From NCBI RefSeq assembly GCF_042682045.1, contig NZ_JBHUGS010000001.1, positions 496,001 to 560,000 of the forward strand: a DNA stretch of 64,000 nucleotides, written 5' to 3'. The notes beneath the pieces are model-generated. The model was not told the origin of the DNA. It saw only the letters and a list, made by a program, of their open reading frames with translations, and searched no databases. Source of the stretch: Sphingomonas_R arantia. GTDB lineage: Bacteria > Pseudomonadota > Alphaproteobacteria > Sphingomonadales > Sphingomonadaceae. Made by a program: the position numbers and the translations under genes. Shown in pieces: positions 22,656-31,159 of the stretch (within the stretch, counting starts at the first letter, position 1; each line of letters begins with the position of its first letter).

Positions 22656-25600
22656 TCAGGTGGTGGGTTGCAGGACGCGGCCGCTGCGTTCCATGCGGCC
22701 CCAGCCGACCCAGGGGCCGGTGAGCGCCGCCGCCACGGCGCGCAGCACGACGATATACATCAGCTGGCGGTAGATCAGCCGTTGCGCCACGAGCAGCCCG
22801 GCGGGGTAGCGGCTGCGGTTGCCGTCCAGCCGGTACGCGATCCAGCCGCAGATGACGTCGACCGTCGTGAAGGCGACCCAGCAGAGCGCCATGCGGAGCA
22901 CGTCGCTCTGCGTCTGGGCCCAGCCATGCTGGTGGACGTGGAGCGCGGTGCCGAGGATGCTGATGACCAGCGCGAGATCGATGATCGGCGAGACGACCGA
23001 GAACGCGATCTGGAACAGCCAGGCCTGCGGCAGGCCGATCGTGGCGAGGCCGCGAGGTTTCCCGGTGCGAAGGATCGCGCGGTGCTTCCACAGGCATTGC
23101 AACGTGCCGAATGCCCAACGGAAGCGCTGGCGGGACAGCGCGGCGAAGGTCTCGGGGGCTTCCGTCCAGGCGACCGCCTCCGGATCGCAGGCGACGGGCC
23201 AACCGGCGCGCTGGACCGCGATGGTCAGGTCCTGGTCCTCCGCCAGCGTATCGATCGGGTAGCCGCCGACCGCATCGAGCGCGGCGCGCGACCAGGCACC
23301 GACCGCGCCGGGCACGACCGTGATCGCGTCGAACCCGGCCAATGCGCGGCGTTCCAGGCTCTGCGCGGTCGTATATTCGATCGCCTGCCAGCGCGTGACC
23401 AGGTTGACGCGGTTGCCGACCTGCGCGTTGCCGGCCACCGCGCCCAGCTTCGGATCGACGAACCAGCGCGCCAGCCGTGCGATGGTGAGCGGTTCGAACT
23501 GCGTATCGGCATCGAGCGCCACGACCACGTCGCCGCGCGCCAGCCGGAGCGCGGTGTTGAGCGCCGCTGCCTTGCCGCCGTTCACCAGCGTCAGCAGCCG
23601 GACGCGCGGTTCGTCGGCGAATGCGTCGGCGACGATCCGGCTGGTGCCGTCGGTCGATCCGTCGTCGATGACGATCACCTCCAGCGCGACGTCGCGGCTG
23701 GCGAGGACGCGGCGGACGGATGCCTCGATCACGCGCGCCTCGTTGAAGGCGGGGATCAGGACGGAGACGAAGCGCGCCGGATCGATCGCGGGCGGCACGA
23801 TGCCGCGGTCGCGCCGGCGGGCGATGATCGCCAGCACCGCCAGCGTGATCGCGCGGCCGAGGCCGAGCACGATCGCGACGAAGAACAGCCAGCGGATCGC
23901 GTAGGCAAGCCCGCCGACCAGCAGGAACACCGCGACGTCGACCCGCACCCAGGCAAGGTCGCGGCCGGCGACGGTCGGCATGACCTGAGCGGGGCTGAGC
24001 CCCGCCAGTTCGGACACGGGGACGAAGCGGTAGCCGCGCGCGCGTAGCGTATCGATGATGCGGGGCAGTGCCGCCACGGTCTGCGCCCGGTCACCGCCGC
24101 CGTCGTGGAGCAGGATGACCTGTGCGGACTGTTCCGCGCTGTCGTTGCCGACCTGCGTCACGACCTGATTGACGATCGAGTCCGCGCCGGGGCGTTGCCA
24201 GTCGTTCGGATCGACATGCAGCCCGACGTTCAGATAACCGTCCTGTTGCGCCGCCAGTACGGGATCGAGTTCGTCGCGCGTCGTGGGTTCGGCGTCGCCG
24301 AAATAGGGCGCGCGGAACAGCCGCGTCGAACGGCCGGTATAGGCCTCGATCAGCCGCTGCGTCGCGTTGAGTTCGAGCCGCGTGCCGCGTGCCGATTCGA
24401 GCGCGAGGTTGGGGTGGGTGTAGCTGTGGTTGCCGATCTCGCTGCCCGCCGCGACGATGTCGTTGAGCAGCGCCGGATGCGTCACCGCGTTCTCGCCGAT
24501 GACGAAGAAGGCCGCGGGGACGTGGCGCGCCTTCAGGATCTTGAGGATCGCGGGGGTCCAGGTCGGGTCCGGGCCGTCGTCGAACGTCAGCGCGACGAGG
24601 CCGGGGCGGTGGCCGGTGCGCTCAACGGTGTAGGGCGTCGGCAGGCGGTGATAGACCTCGTTCCGGATCAGGCCCTGGTTGTCGAGGGTCATGGTGCGCC
24701 GGCCGGGGGTGGGGACATGATCGATGCGCAGCAGTTCGCCCGTCCCCTCGACATCGACGCTGGTGGAGGCGTGGATGCGGGTCAGATCGGGCAACGTGCC
24801 GCTGTGGAAGCCCCGGAACACCGGCCAGATGCCGGAATCCTCCAGCCCCAGCCGCCAGAGCGCGACGCCGGCGACACCCTGGTCGTGGGCGACGCGCAGC
24901 TGGTTCCAGGCGCTGGCCGCATCGAGCAGCCAGACATGGTGCGCCTTGCCGGACTCCTCGTAATCGAACGTGGCGTTGCCGCTGGCGGCGTCGAAGCGCG
25001 GGACGACGCCGCTGTCGTGCGCGGCGAGCCAGGTATCCTCGATCGACAGCGCGGTCGCCTCGCCGCCCTTGTCCGTCCAGTCATAGGCGTAGCTGCCGAT
25101 CGCGACGATCGACTTGGCCGCGCCGATCTGCGCCACCGCGGCGCGGGTCGCCTGCGCGAACCAGGGCTGGGCTGCGATCGGGCCGGGGGTGCCGCCGGGC
25201 CAATGCTGGTCATAGGCCATGATGAAGAGGCGGTCGGCGACCTTCGCATAGTCGGCGAGCCGCCAGTCGGAGTCGGCGACCGGGACCGCCAGCGTGACCA
25301 GCCAGCCGTGCGGGGCGAAGCGGGCATGCGCCTGTTTCAGGAAGAGCTTGTAGTCGGGCTGTGCCGAGGCGGGGAGCGATTCGAAATCGAACACCACGCC
25401 ACGGGCGTTGTGCGCGGCGAGCACGGGTTCGAGCTGGTCGAGGAAGCGCGTGCGGGCGGCGGGATCGTGCAGCAGCTTCGCGGTGCCCGCGCCGTCCCAG
25501 CCGGCGTCGGCGACGTTCTGGACCATCGGCAGGATGGCGGGGCGACGCGCGGCCCCGTCGAGGATCGCGTTCAGGTGCGGATCGTCGGTGGTCGTCAGGT

Positions 25601-26018
25601 GATGGTCGGGGCCGGTGACGGACATCATCGCCGGGACCAGCCAGTCGAGTTCGGCGACATGGGCGGTCAGCGAGGCGCGGCTGGCATCGTCCCACGGGGT
25701 GTAGAAGCCGATCACGGCCTGATGCGCGGGGCGGCCGCCGGCCGCGGCGGCACCGGTGGGGGCGAGCGGCAGCCAGCGACCGAACAGCGCATGCAGCCGC
25801 GTGCTGACCTTGTGCCGGATATGCCCGACCTGCTGGACCAGCGGGCGCGGGTGCGGGCGTTCGACGCCGAACGCCAGCGGGCGCGGGACGGGCACGTCGA
25901 TGATCGTGAACGCGAACACGCCGCCGAGCGCGGTCAGCAGCAGGACCGCGAGGACGAGGGACCGCAGCGACCAGCGCCGGCGACGGCCGCTGGGATCGTA
26001 GAAGACGGGGGCGTTCAT
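22656..26018 (-). CDS. Tri-domain GH18-like / NodB deacetylase / GT2 glycosyltransferase fusion
   Basis: The product is 1120 residues. After a signal-anchor (LVLAVLLLTALGGVFAFTII) comes a GH18-like (YaaH/SleL-type) domain, residues about 95-400, with the acidic strand GVVFDFESLP (Glu near 212) and MAYDQHW. A NodB polysaccharide deacetylase domain follows: TFDDGPD near 478, HSYTHP near 531, RAPYFGD near 569 and LHDGGGDR near 635. A processive GT2 domain of the PgaC/NodC type is framed by membrane helices: DDGSTDGT near 783, DADT near 838, EDQDLT near 927 and QRFRW near 964. One polypeptide could make a poly-N-acetylglucosamine-like polymer in the cytosol and trim and deacetylate it outside. 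It is convergent with the two-component genes. Confidence 0.92.
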   Translation of the reverse strand: MNAPVFYDPSGRRRRWSLRSLVLAVLLLTALGGVFAFTIIDVPVPRPLAFGVERPHPRPLVQQVGHIRHKVSTRLHALFGRWLPLAPTGAAAAGGRPAHQAVIGFYTPWDDASRASLTAHVAELDWLVPAMMSVTGPDHHLTTTDDPHLNAILDGAARRPAILPMVQNVADAGWDGAGTAKLLHDPAARTRFLDQLEPVLAAHNARGVVFDFESLPASAQPDYKLFLKQAHARFAPHGWLVTLAVPVADSDWRLADYAKVADRLFIMAYDQHWPGGTPGPIAAQPWFAQATRAAVAQIGAAKSIVAIGSYAYDWTDKGGEATALSIEDTWLAAHDSGVVPRFDAASGNATFDYEESGKAHHVWLLDAASAWNQLRVAHDQGVAGVALWRLGLEDSGIWPVFRGFHSGTLPDLTRIHASTSVDVEGTGELLRIDHVPTPGRRTMTLDNQGLIRNEVYHRLPTPYTVERTGHRPGLVALTFDDGPDPTWTPAILKILKARHVPAAFFVIGENAVTHPALLNDIVAAGSEIGNHSYTHPNLALESARGTRLELNATQRLIEAYTGRSTRLFRAPYFGDAEPTTRDELDPVLAAQQDGYLNVGLHVDPNDWQRPGADSIVNQVVTQVGNDSAEQSAQVILLHDGGGDRAQTVAALPRIIDTLRARGYRFVPVSELAGLSPAQVMPTVAGRDLAWVRVDVAVFLLVGGLAYAIRWLFFVAIVLGLGRAITLAVLAIIARRRDRGIVPPAIDPARFVSVLIPAFNEARVIEASVRRVLASRDVALEVIVIDDGSTDGTSRIVADAFADEPRVRLLTLVNGGKAAALNTALRLARGDVVVALDADTQFEPLTIARLARWFVDPKLGAVAGNAQVGNRVNLVTRWQAIEYTTAQSLERRALAGFDAITVVPGAVGAWSRAALDAVGGYPIDTLAEDQDLTIAVQRAGWPVACDPEAVAWTEAPETFAALSRQRFRWAFGTLQCLWKHRAILRTGKPRGLATIGLPQAWLFQIAFSVVSPIIDLALVISILGTALHVHQHGWAQTQSDVLRMALCWVAFTTVDVICGWIAYRLDGNRSRYPAGLLVAQRLIYRQLMYIVVLRAVAAALTGPWVGWGRMERSGRVLQPTT

Positions 26019-26218
26019 CGCGGAACCTGACGGCCGATGTGGAGGGGGGGTGCCGACGCGCCAGGGAGGAAACGCGTCGGCATGGCCTTACTGCGCCTGT
26101 CGCCATGCTGGTGGCATGACGGCCGCATGACGGATCGGTAATGTGGCCGCGGTTGGCGGGCGATGTACGCGGTGGCGCGCGCGGCCTATGGCGGGCGGAT
26201 GCGATGGCCGGGGACGAT

Positions 26219-27178
26219 ATGACGCAGGATCACAGCGGGCACGGGCATAGCCACGGCGGTCATGGGCATGGCCATGGCCATGGCGGTGGCCATCATGACC
26301 ATACCGCGGGTGCGGACGTGCGGAGCCTGCGCTGGGCGCTCGCGCTGACCGCCTTCTACCTGTTGGTGGAGGTGGTGGGCGCGTTCTGGTTCAACAGTCT
26401 CGCGCTGCTGTCCGACGCGGCCCACATGATGACCGATGTCGCGGCACTGGTGATCGCCCTGGCCGCGATCTCGATCGGGGCGCGGCCGGCCGATGATCGG
26501 CGGACGTTCGGGTATAAGCGGTTCGAGATCCTGGCGGCGGCGTTCAACGCGCTGCTGCTGTTCGCGGTGGCGATCTATGTGCTGATCGAGGCGGTGCAGC
26601 GGTTCCGGACGCCGCAGCCGATCGAGTCCGGCGGCATGATGGCGGTTGCGGTGCTGGGGCTGATCGTGAACTTCGCGTCGATGCGGCTGCTGTCTGCCGG
26701 GCGCGACGGCAGTCTGAACATGAAGGGCGCGTATCTGGAGGTGTGGGCCGACGCGATCGGATCTGTCGGCGTGATCGCGGGCGCGGTGGCGATCCGGTTC
26801 ACCGGCTGGACCTGGATCGACCCGGTGGTGGCGATCGGTATCGGCCTATGGGTCGTGCCGCGGACCTGGACGCTGCTGCGCGATACGATCAACGTGCTGC
26901 TCGAAGGTGTGCCGGGGGGGATGAACCTGCCCGATATCCGCGCGGGGATCGGCGGGATCGCGGGCGTTGGCGGGGTTCATGATTTGCATGTGTGGTCGGT
27001 GTCGTCCGATGCGGTGAACTGTACGGTGCATGTGGAGCTGACAGGCGGGGCGGATGCGGACGGGGTGCGGCATGCGGTGGCCGAGTGGTTGGCCACGCGG
27101 CATGGGATCGGGCACAGCACGATCCAGACGGAGACCGCGGCGCAGGCGTGCGGGCACCGGGATCATCTGCATCCTTGA
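26219..27178 (+). CDS. Cation diffusion facilitator metal exporter (CzcD/ZitB-like)
   Basis: The 319-residue protein has a His/Gly-rich cytosolic N-terminus (residues 5-30). Six membrane helices follow with the CDF metal site in SDAAHMMTDVAAL (helix II) and EVWADAIGSVGVI (helix V, AxxxD-type), then a C-terminal cytosolic domain. It would export Zn, Co or Cd in exchange for protons. ATG 26219 has GGGGA just upstream; ATG 26204 is an in-frame alternative. It stands alone; no metal-responsive regulator is adjacent. Confidence 0.9.
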   Translation: MTQDHSGHGHSHGGHGHGHGHGGGHHDHTAGADVRSLRWALALTAFYLLVEVVGAFWFNSLALLSDAAHMMTDVAALVIALAAISIGARPADDRRTFGYKRFEILAAAFNALLLFAVAIYVLIEAVQRFRTPQPIESGGMMAVAVLGLIVNFASMRLLSAGRDGSLNMKGAYLEVWADAIGSVGVIAGAVAIRFTGWTWIDPVVAIGIGLWVVPRTWTLLRDTINVLLEGVPGGMNLPDIRAGIGGIAGVGGVHDLHVWSVSSDAVNCTVHVELTGGADADGVRHAVAEWLATRHGIGHSTIQTETAAQACGHRDHLHP

Positions 27179-27195
27179 GGGATATTCCCCCGCCT

Positions 27196-27256
27196 CCGTT
27201 TGGTTCGAGCCTGTCGAGACCCAGCGCTGAGTTTTCGACAGGCTCGAACCAAACGG
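27196..27256. repeat. Family A palindrome, copy 2
   Basis: Inverted arms with core GGTTCGAGCCTGTCGAGAC and its complement lie in the gap between the convergent CDF exporter and SDR genes. The arms carry GAGCCTGTCGA instead of GAGCTTGTCGA, a subfamily difference also seen in copies 3 and 4. Confidence 0.88.
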
Positions 27257-27302
27257 GTTGGGGATTGGGTCTCTGACAAACTGCCTTTGTGCGAGTGCAA
27301 GC

Positions 27303-28169
27303 TCACATGATCGGCATGCCACCTGCAACGGTGATGAGCGCGCCCGACGTGTAGCTCGAGCGGTCGGAGGCAAGCATGACGTAGGCCGACGCGAGTTCGG
27401 CGGGCTGGCCGGGGCGGCCGGAGGGGTTCTTTTCGCCGAAGCTGGTGACCGAGTCCGCGTCCATGCCGGCGGGGATGAACGGGGTCCAGATCGGGCCAGG
27501 CATCACCGCGTTCACGCGGATGCGGCGCTTGGCCAGGAACTGTGCCAGGCCGACGGTCAGGTTGCTGATCGCGCCCTTGGTCGCCGAATAGGGGAACAGG
27601 TTGGGCGTCGGATCTTTGGAATTGACCGACGACGTGTTGATGATGCTGGCGCCGGCGGCCATGTGCGCGACGGCAAGCTTGGTCAGGTGGAAGGTCGCGT
27701 GAACGTTGGTGTCGAACGTCTTCTTCCATTCGTCCAGCGTGACGTCGTCGAAGTCCTCGAAATAGGTCTGGTAGGCGGCGTTGTTGACCAGCACGTCGAT
27801 CCCGCCGAACTCCGCCACGACGCGGTCCATCATGGCGACGGCGTGCGCCTCGTCCGTGATGTCGCCGGGGATCAGCAGCGCGCGCACGCCCGCCGCCTCG
27901 ATCAGTGCGCCGATCGTTTCCGCATCCGCCTGCTCGTCGGGCAGGTAGGCGATCGCGACGTCCGCCCCTTCGCGTGCGAAGGCAATCGCGACGGCGGCGC
28001 CGATGCCGCTGTCGCCGCCGGTGATGAGCGTGCGCTTGCCCTTCAGCTGGCCGGAGCCTTCGTAGCTGGTTTCGCCGTGGTCGGGCTTGGGGTCCATCCT
28101 GGCGGTCTTGCCGGGGAAGGCCTGCTGCTGCGTCGGGAAGGGCGGGGTCGGATAGTCGGGGATGGCCAT
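27303..28169 (-). CDS. SDR family oxidoreductase (YhdG/general-stress type)
   Basis: The 288-residue short-chain dehydrogenase has the NAD(P) motif TGGDSGIGAAVA, NNAAYQ, the catalytic Ser in NTSSVNS, the YSATKG Tyr/Lys pair and GPIWTPFIP. The N-terminal extension (FPTQQQAFPGKTARMDPKPD) is characteristic of the stress-induced subgroup near B. subtilis YhdF/YdaD-type proteins. Substrate unknown. It lies 11 bp downstream of the GH15 gene and is likely in its operon. Confidence 0.92.
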   Translation of the reverse strand: MAIPDYPTPPFPTQQQAFPGKTARMDPKPDHGETSYEGSGQLKGKRTLITGGDSGIGAAVAIAFAREGADVAIAYLPDEQADAETIGALIEAAGVRALLIPGDITDEAHAVAMMDRVVAEFGGIDVLVNNAAYQTYFEDFDDVTLDEWKKTFDTNVHATFHLTKLAVAHMAAGASIINTSSVNSKDPTPNLFPYSATKGAISNLTVGLAQFLAKRRIRVNAVMPGPIWTPFIPAGMDADSVTSFGEKNPSGRPGQPAELASAYVMLASDRSSYTSGALITVAGGMPIM

Positions 28170-28180
28170 GGGGGGGCTCC

Positions 28181-29980
28181 TCAGTGGGCGGGGTTCGTAC
28201 CGTAGAGACGCATGACCTCGTGGATCAGCGCCATGTGGCTGAGACCTTGCGGGAAATTTCCGAGATGGGCGCCGGTGTCGGGGTCGATCTCCTCGCCGTA
28301 GAGGCCGAGATCGCTGGCGGCGGCGAGGACGGGGGCGAGCTTGCGCGCGGCGGCGGTGGTGTCGCCCGCGGCGGCATGGGCGCCGACCATCCGGAAACTG
28401 GCCGCGACGAACGCGCCCTCGCGTCCCGCCAGCCCGTCGTCGAACCGGTAGCGATCGTGCAGGCCGCCGCGGCCGAGTGCGGCCTCGTGCGCCGCGATGG
28501 TGCGGGCGAAGCGATCGGAGGCGGGATCGAACACCGCCATCAGCGCGAGCCGGAGCGTCGACATGTCGAGATCGGTGCCGCCATATTCCATGACGTAGCT
28601 GGCGACGTCCGCGTCCCAGGTGCGGTCGTGAAGTTCGGCGAGCATCGCGTCGGCGCGCGGTTGCCAGTCTGGATCGGGCGCGAAGCCGAGCCGGTCGAAA
28701 ATCAGCCGTGCGCGATCGACCGCGGCCCAGCACATCGCCTTGCTGTGGAGCAGGTGGCGTGCCGGTCCCCGCAGTTCCCAGATGCCCTGGTCGGGCACGT
28801 CGAACCGGTCGATCGCCGCGCGGGCGCAGCGCCGGACGAAATTCTCCAGATTGCCGACCAGTTCGCGGCAGAGGCCGTCGGTGCCGTGGTCGATCGTGTA
28901 GAGGTTGAGCGCGGCGAGATATTCGCCGTAGATCTCGTGCTGCGCCTGGTCGTTGGCGCCGTTGCCGGAGCGGACCGGGGCGGAGTTGCACCAGCCGGTT
29001 AGCGCAGGGTGGCTGATCTCGTCGGGGACGTCGCCATCGAGCGCGTACATGACGCGAAGCGGACCGTCGGCGCCGATGCCGTCGCGGTGGTGGAGGAAGC
29101 GCAGGAACTCGGCCGCTTCCCGCCGGTAGCCGAGCACGAGAAAGGCGGAGACGCAGAAGACCGCGTCGCGCGTCCAGACATAGCGATAGTCCCAGTTGCG
29201 CGCGTGGCCGACCGCCTCGGGCAAGCTGGTGGTGACTGCGGCGATCAGCCCGCCGGTGGGGGCGTGGGTGAGCAGCTTCATCGTGATCGCGCTGCGCAGG
29301 ACCAGTTCGCTGTGGTCGCGGTCGTAGCGGCAGGCGGCGGACCAGCCGGTCCAGTAGGCGGCGGTGGCGTCGAGCGCGGCGGTGGCGGTCGCCGGGTCGG
29401 CAGGGGCGTCGTGCGCGAGGATCAGGACGAGCGTTTCGCCAGTTTGCAACGTGGCGGCGACGCGCGCGTCGGGGCCGTTCGCGGTGATCGGGTGCGAGGC
29501 GGTGACGACGATCGGGCGGTCGGGCCAGCGGATCGCGGTGCCGTCCGGTTCGGCCGCGACCTGCGTCTCACCCCAGTCGAAGCGTGGGGCGACGCGGATC
29601 GTCACTTCGGCGGGGCCGGCGGTGCAGGTGACGATGCGGATCAGCGTGCCGGGGGCGTCGGCGTCGGGGCCGGTGTTGCCGGGGTCGGCGATGGCGGTGA
29701 GCGGCATGAAGTCGGTGACGGTGATCGTAGCGGGGCCGGCGGCGAGATGCGTGTCGAGGATCGCGGTGCCGGTGCGGTAGGCGCGGCCGGCGGGTTGCCA
29801 GTCGCCTTCGATCTCGCAGGCGCCGCCCGCCCGGCCGAGGAGGGCGCCGAACAGCGGCGGGCTGTCGAAGCGCGGCCAGCAGAGCCAGTCGATCGCGGCG
29901 GTCCGGGTGACGAGTGCTGCGCTGCGCAGGTCGCCAATGACGCCGTGGTCCTCGATCGGGGTGCGGTCGAGGTCGGTCAC
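28181..29980 (-). CDS. Glycoside hydrolase family 15 protein (trehalase/glucoamylase-like)
   Basis: The 599-residue protein opens with IEDHGVIGDLRSAALV and IDWLCWPRFDSPPLFGALL, the hallmark of bacterial GH15 proteins. The (alpha/alpha)6 barrel follows with RNWDYRYVWTRDA, the catalytic Glu candidate in GIWELRG, and GLYGEEIDPDTGAHLGNFPQ with the second Glu pair. Homologues include trehalose- and alpha-glucan-degrading enzymes. There is no signal peptide, so it acts in the cytosol. GTG 29980 overlaps the upstream hydrolase stop by 4 bp (GTGA). Confidence 0.9.
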   Translation of the reverse strand: MTDLDRTPIEDHGVIGDLRSAALVTRTAAIDWLCWPRFDSPPLFGALLGRAGGACEIEGDWQPAGRAYRTGTAILDTHLAAGPATITVTDFMPLTAIADPGNTGPDADAPGTLIRIVTCTAGPAEVTIRVAPRFDWGETQVAAEPDGTAIRWPDRPIVVTASHPITANGPDARVAATLQTGETLVLILAHDAPADPATATAALDATAAYWTGWSAACRYDRDHSELVLRSAITMKLLTHAPTGGLIAAVTTSLPEAVGHARNWDYRYVWTRDAVFCVSAFLVLGYRREAAEFLRFLHHRDGIGADGPLRVMYALDGDVPDEISHPALTGWCNSAPVRSGNGANDQAQHEIYGEYLAALNLYTIDHGTDGLCRELVGNLENFVRRCARAAIDRFDVPDQGIWELRGPARHLLHSKAMCWAAVDRARLIFDRLGFAPDPDWQPRADAMLAELHDRTWDADVASYVMEYGGTDLDMSTLRLALMAVFDPASDRFARTIAAHEAALGRGGLHDRYRFDDGLAGREGAFVAASFRMVGAHAAAGDTTAAARKLAPVLAAASDLGLYGEEIDPDTGAHLGNFPQGLSHMALIHEVMRLYGTNPAH

Positions 29981-30972
29981 CGGGCGAGCGCGGCGAGGAG
30001 GGCGGCCTGGAACGTGGCGGGGTCCTCGACCTGCGGGCTGTGGCCGAGTGCGTCGAACTTGACGAGCCGTGCGCCGGGGATGCGTTGGACGGTGGCATCG
30101 GCGAGTGCGGGGATGGCCGGGATCGACGCGCGGATCGAGGCGGGCGCGCGGGCGCGGCCGAAGGCGGTGGTGTCGCGCATGCCGATCATGAGCGTGGTGG
30201 GGACGCGCAGGCGGTCGAGTTCGTAGGCGATCGGCTGCGTCTGGATCATGTCGCTGGTGCGGGCCTGCGCGTTGGCGACCGTGGCACGACCGGGGCCGGC
30301 GGACATGCCGGCGGACATCGCGACCCACTTGTCGTACTCGGGCCGCCACGTGCCGTGATAGTAGTTGGCCTGCTGGTAGGCCTTGATGCTGGTCGCGCTG
30401 CTGCGGTTCTCTTCGGCGAGCAGCTGGGTCAGCGTGGCGGGGGGCACGCCCTGCGCGATGCGGTCGGCGAGGCCGAGCGGGTTGACGAGAATGAGCTGGT
30501 CGACGCGGTCCGGGTGGAGCAGCGCGAGCCGGACCGCGAGCATGCCGCCCATCGAATGGCCGACGACATCGACCTTGCCGAGGCTGCGCTTGGCGAGCAG
30601 CGCGTCGGTGAGGTTGCTGAGTGCTGCGAAGCTGTACTGGAAGCCCATCGGCTTGGACGATTTGCAGAAGCCCACCTGGTCCGGGACGATGACGCGGTAG
30701 CCCTTTGCCGCGAGCGCGTCGGCGGTGGCGCCCCAGGTGGCGGCGCAGAAGTTCTTGCCGTGAAGAAGGAGCACCGTGCGGCCGTTGGCGGGGGCGGTGG
30801 GGGCGATGTCCATATAGGCCATCGTGACGGGCTCGCCCTGCGGCGTGGCGGCGAAGCGCCGGACGGGGTGGGGGTAGGCGAACCGTTCGAGGTTGGGGCC
30901 GAGGTCCGGCGTGGCGGGCGCGGCGGCGGGGGCTGCGGCGAGCGCGGCGGTGGCGAGCAGGGTGGAGAGCAT
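29977..30972 (-). CDS. Secreted alpha/beta hydrolase
   Basis: The 331-residue protein has a signal peptide (LSTLLATAALAAAPAAA). The alpha/beta hydrolase fold has the oxyanion HGKNFCAATW, nucleophile elbow GHSMGGM, the acid in IGMRDTTAF and the His in DALGHSPQ. Substrate unknown; the family spans esterases and epoxide or C-C hydrolases. It is the first gene of the hydrolase-GH15-SDR unit. The periplasmic location contrasts with the cytosolic GH15, so they need not share a pathway. Confidence 0.88.
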   Translation of the reverse strand: MLSTLLATAALAAAPAAAPATPDLGPNLERFAYPHPVRRFAATPQGEPVTMAYMDIAPTAPANGRTVLLLHGKNFCAATWGATADALAAKGYRVIVPDQVGFCKSSKPMGFQYSFAALSNLTDALLAKRSLGKVDVVGHSMGGMLAVRLALLHPDRVDQLILVNPLGLADRIAQGVPPATLTQLLAEENRSSATSIKAYQQANYYHGTWRPEYDKWVAMSAGMSAGPGRATVANAQARTSDMIQTQPIAYELDRLRVPTTLMIGMRDTTAFGRARAPASIRASIPAIPALADATVQRIPGARLVKFDALGHSPQVEDPATFQAALLAALAR

Positions 30973-31027
30973 GCGGGGGTAACGGGTGAGGGGGGATGTT
31001 TCTCCCTTTGGGGTTTGGTGGTGGGCT

Positions 31028-31150
31028 TGGTGGGACTTAGCCCTCCACCCACCGGGGGGAGGGTTGGGTGGGGGGCTTTGGCTTGAAAAGTCCTCACCCC
31101 CAGGCCACGCCCCCCACCCCGGCCCTCCCCCCGGGTGGGGGGAGGGGGCA
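31028..31150. repeat. Two GC-rich hairpin repeats between hydrolase and lhr
   Basis: CCCTCCACCCACCGGGGGGA followed by GGGTTGGGTGGG, then CCGGCCCTCCCCCCGGGTGG and GGGGAGGGGG, form two hairpins related to family D. They fill the gap after the Lhr helicase stop and before the upstream end of the hydrolase gene, both on the minus strand, and probably end helicase transcription. Confidence 0.65.
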
Positions 31151-31159
31151 GAAGAAGTG

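Noticed and set aside
24105..26030. 641-codon open frame opposite the GH18-NodB part of the fusion gene
   Set aside because: Antisense to strong catalytic motifs; no family-like stretches.
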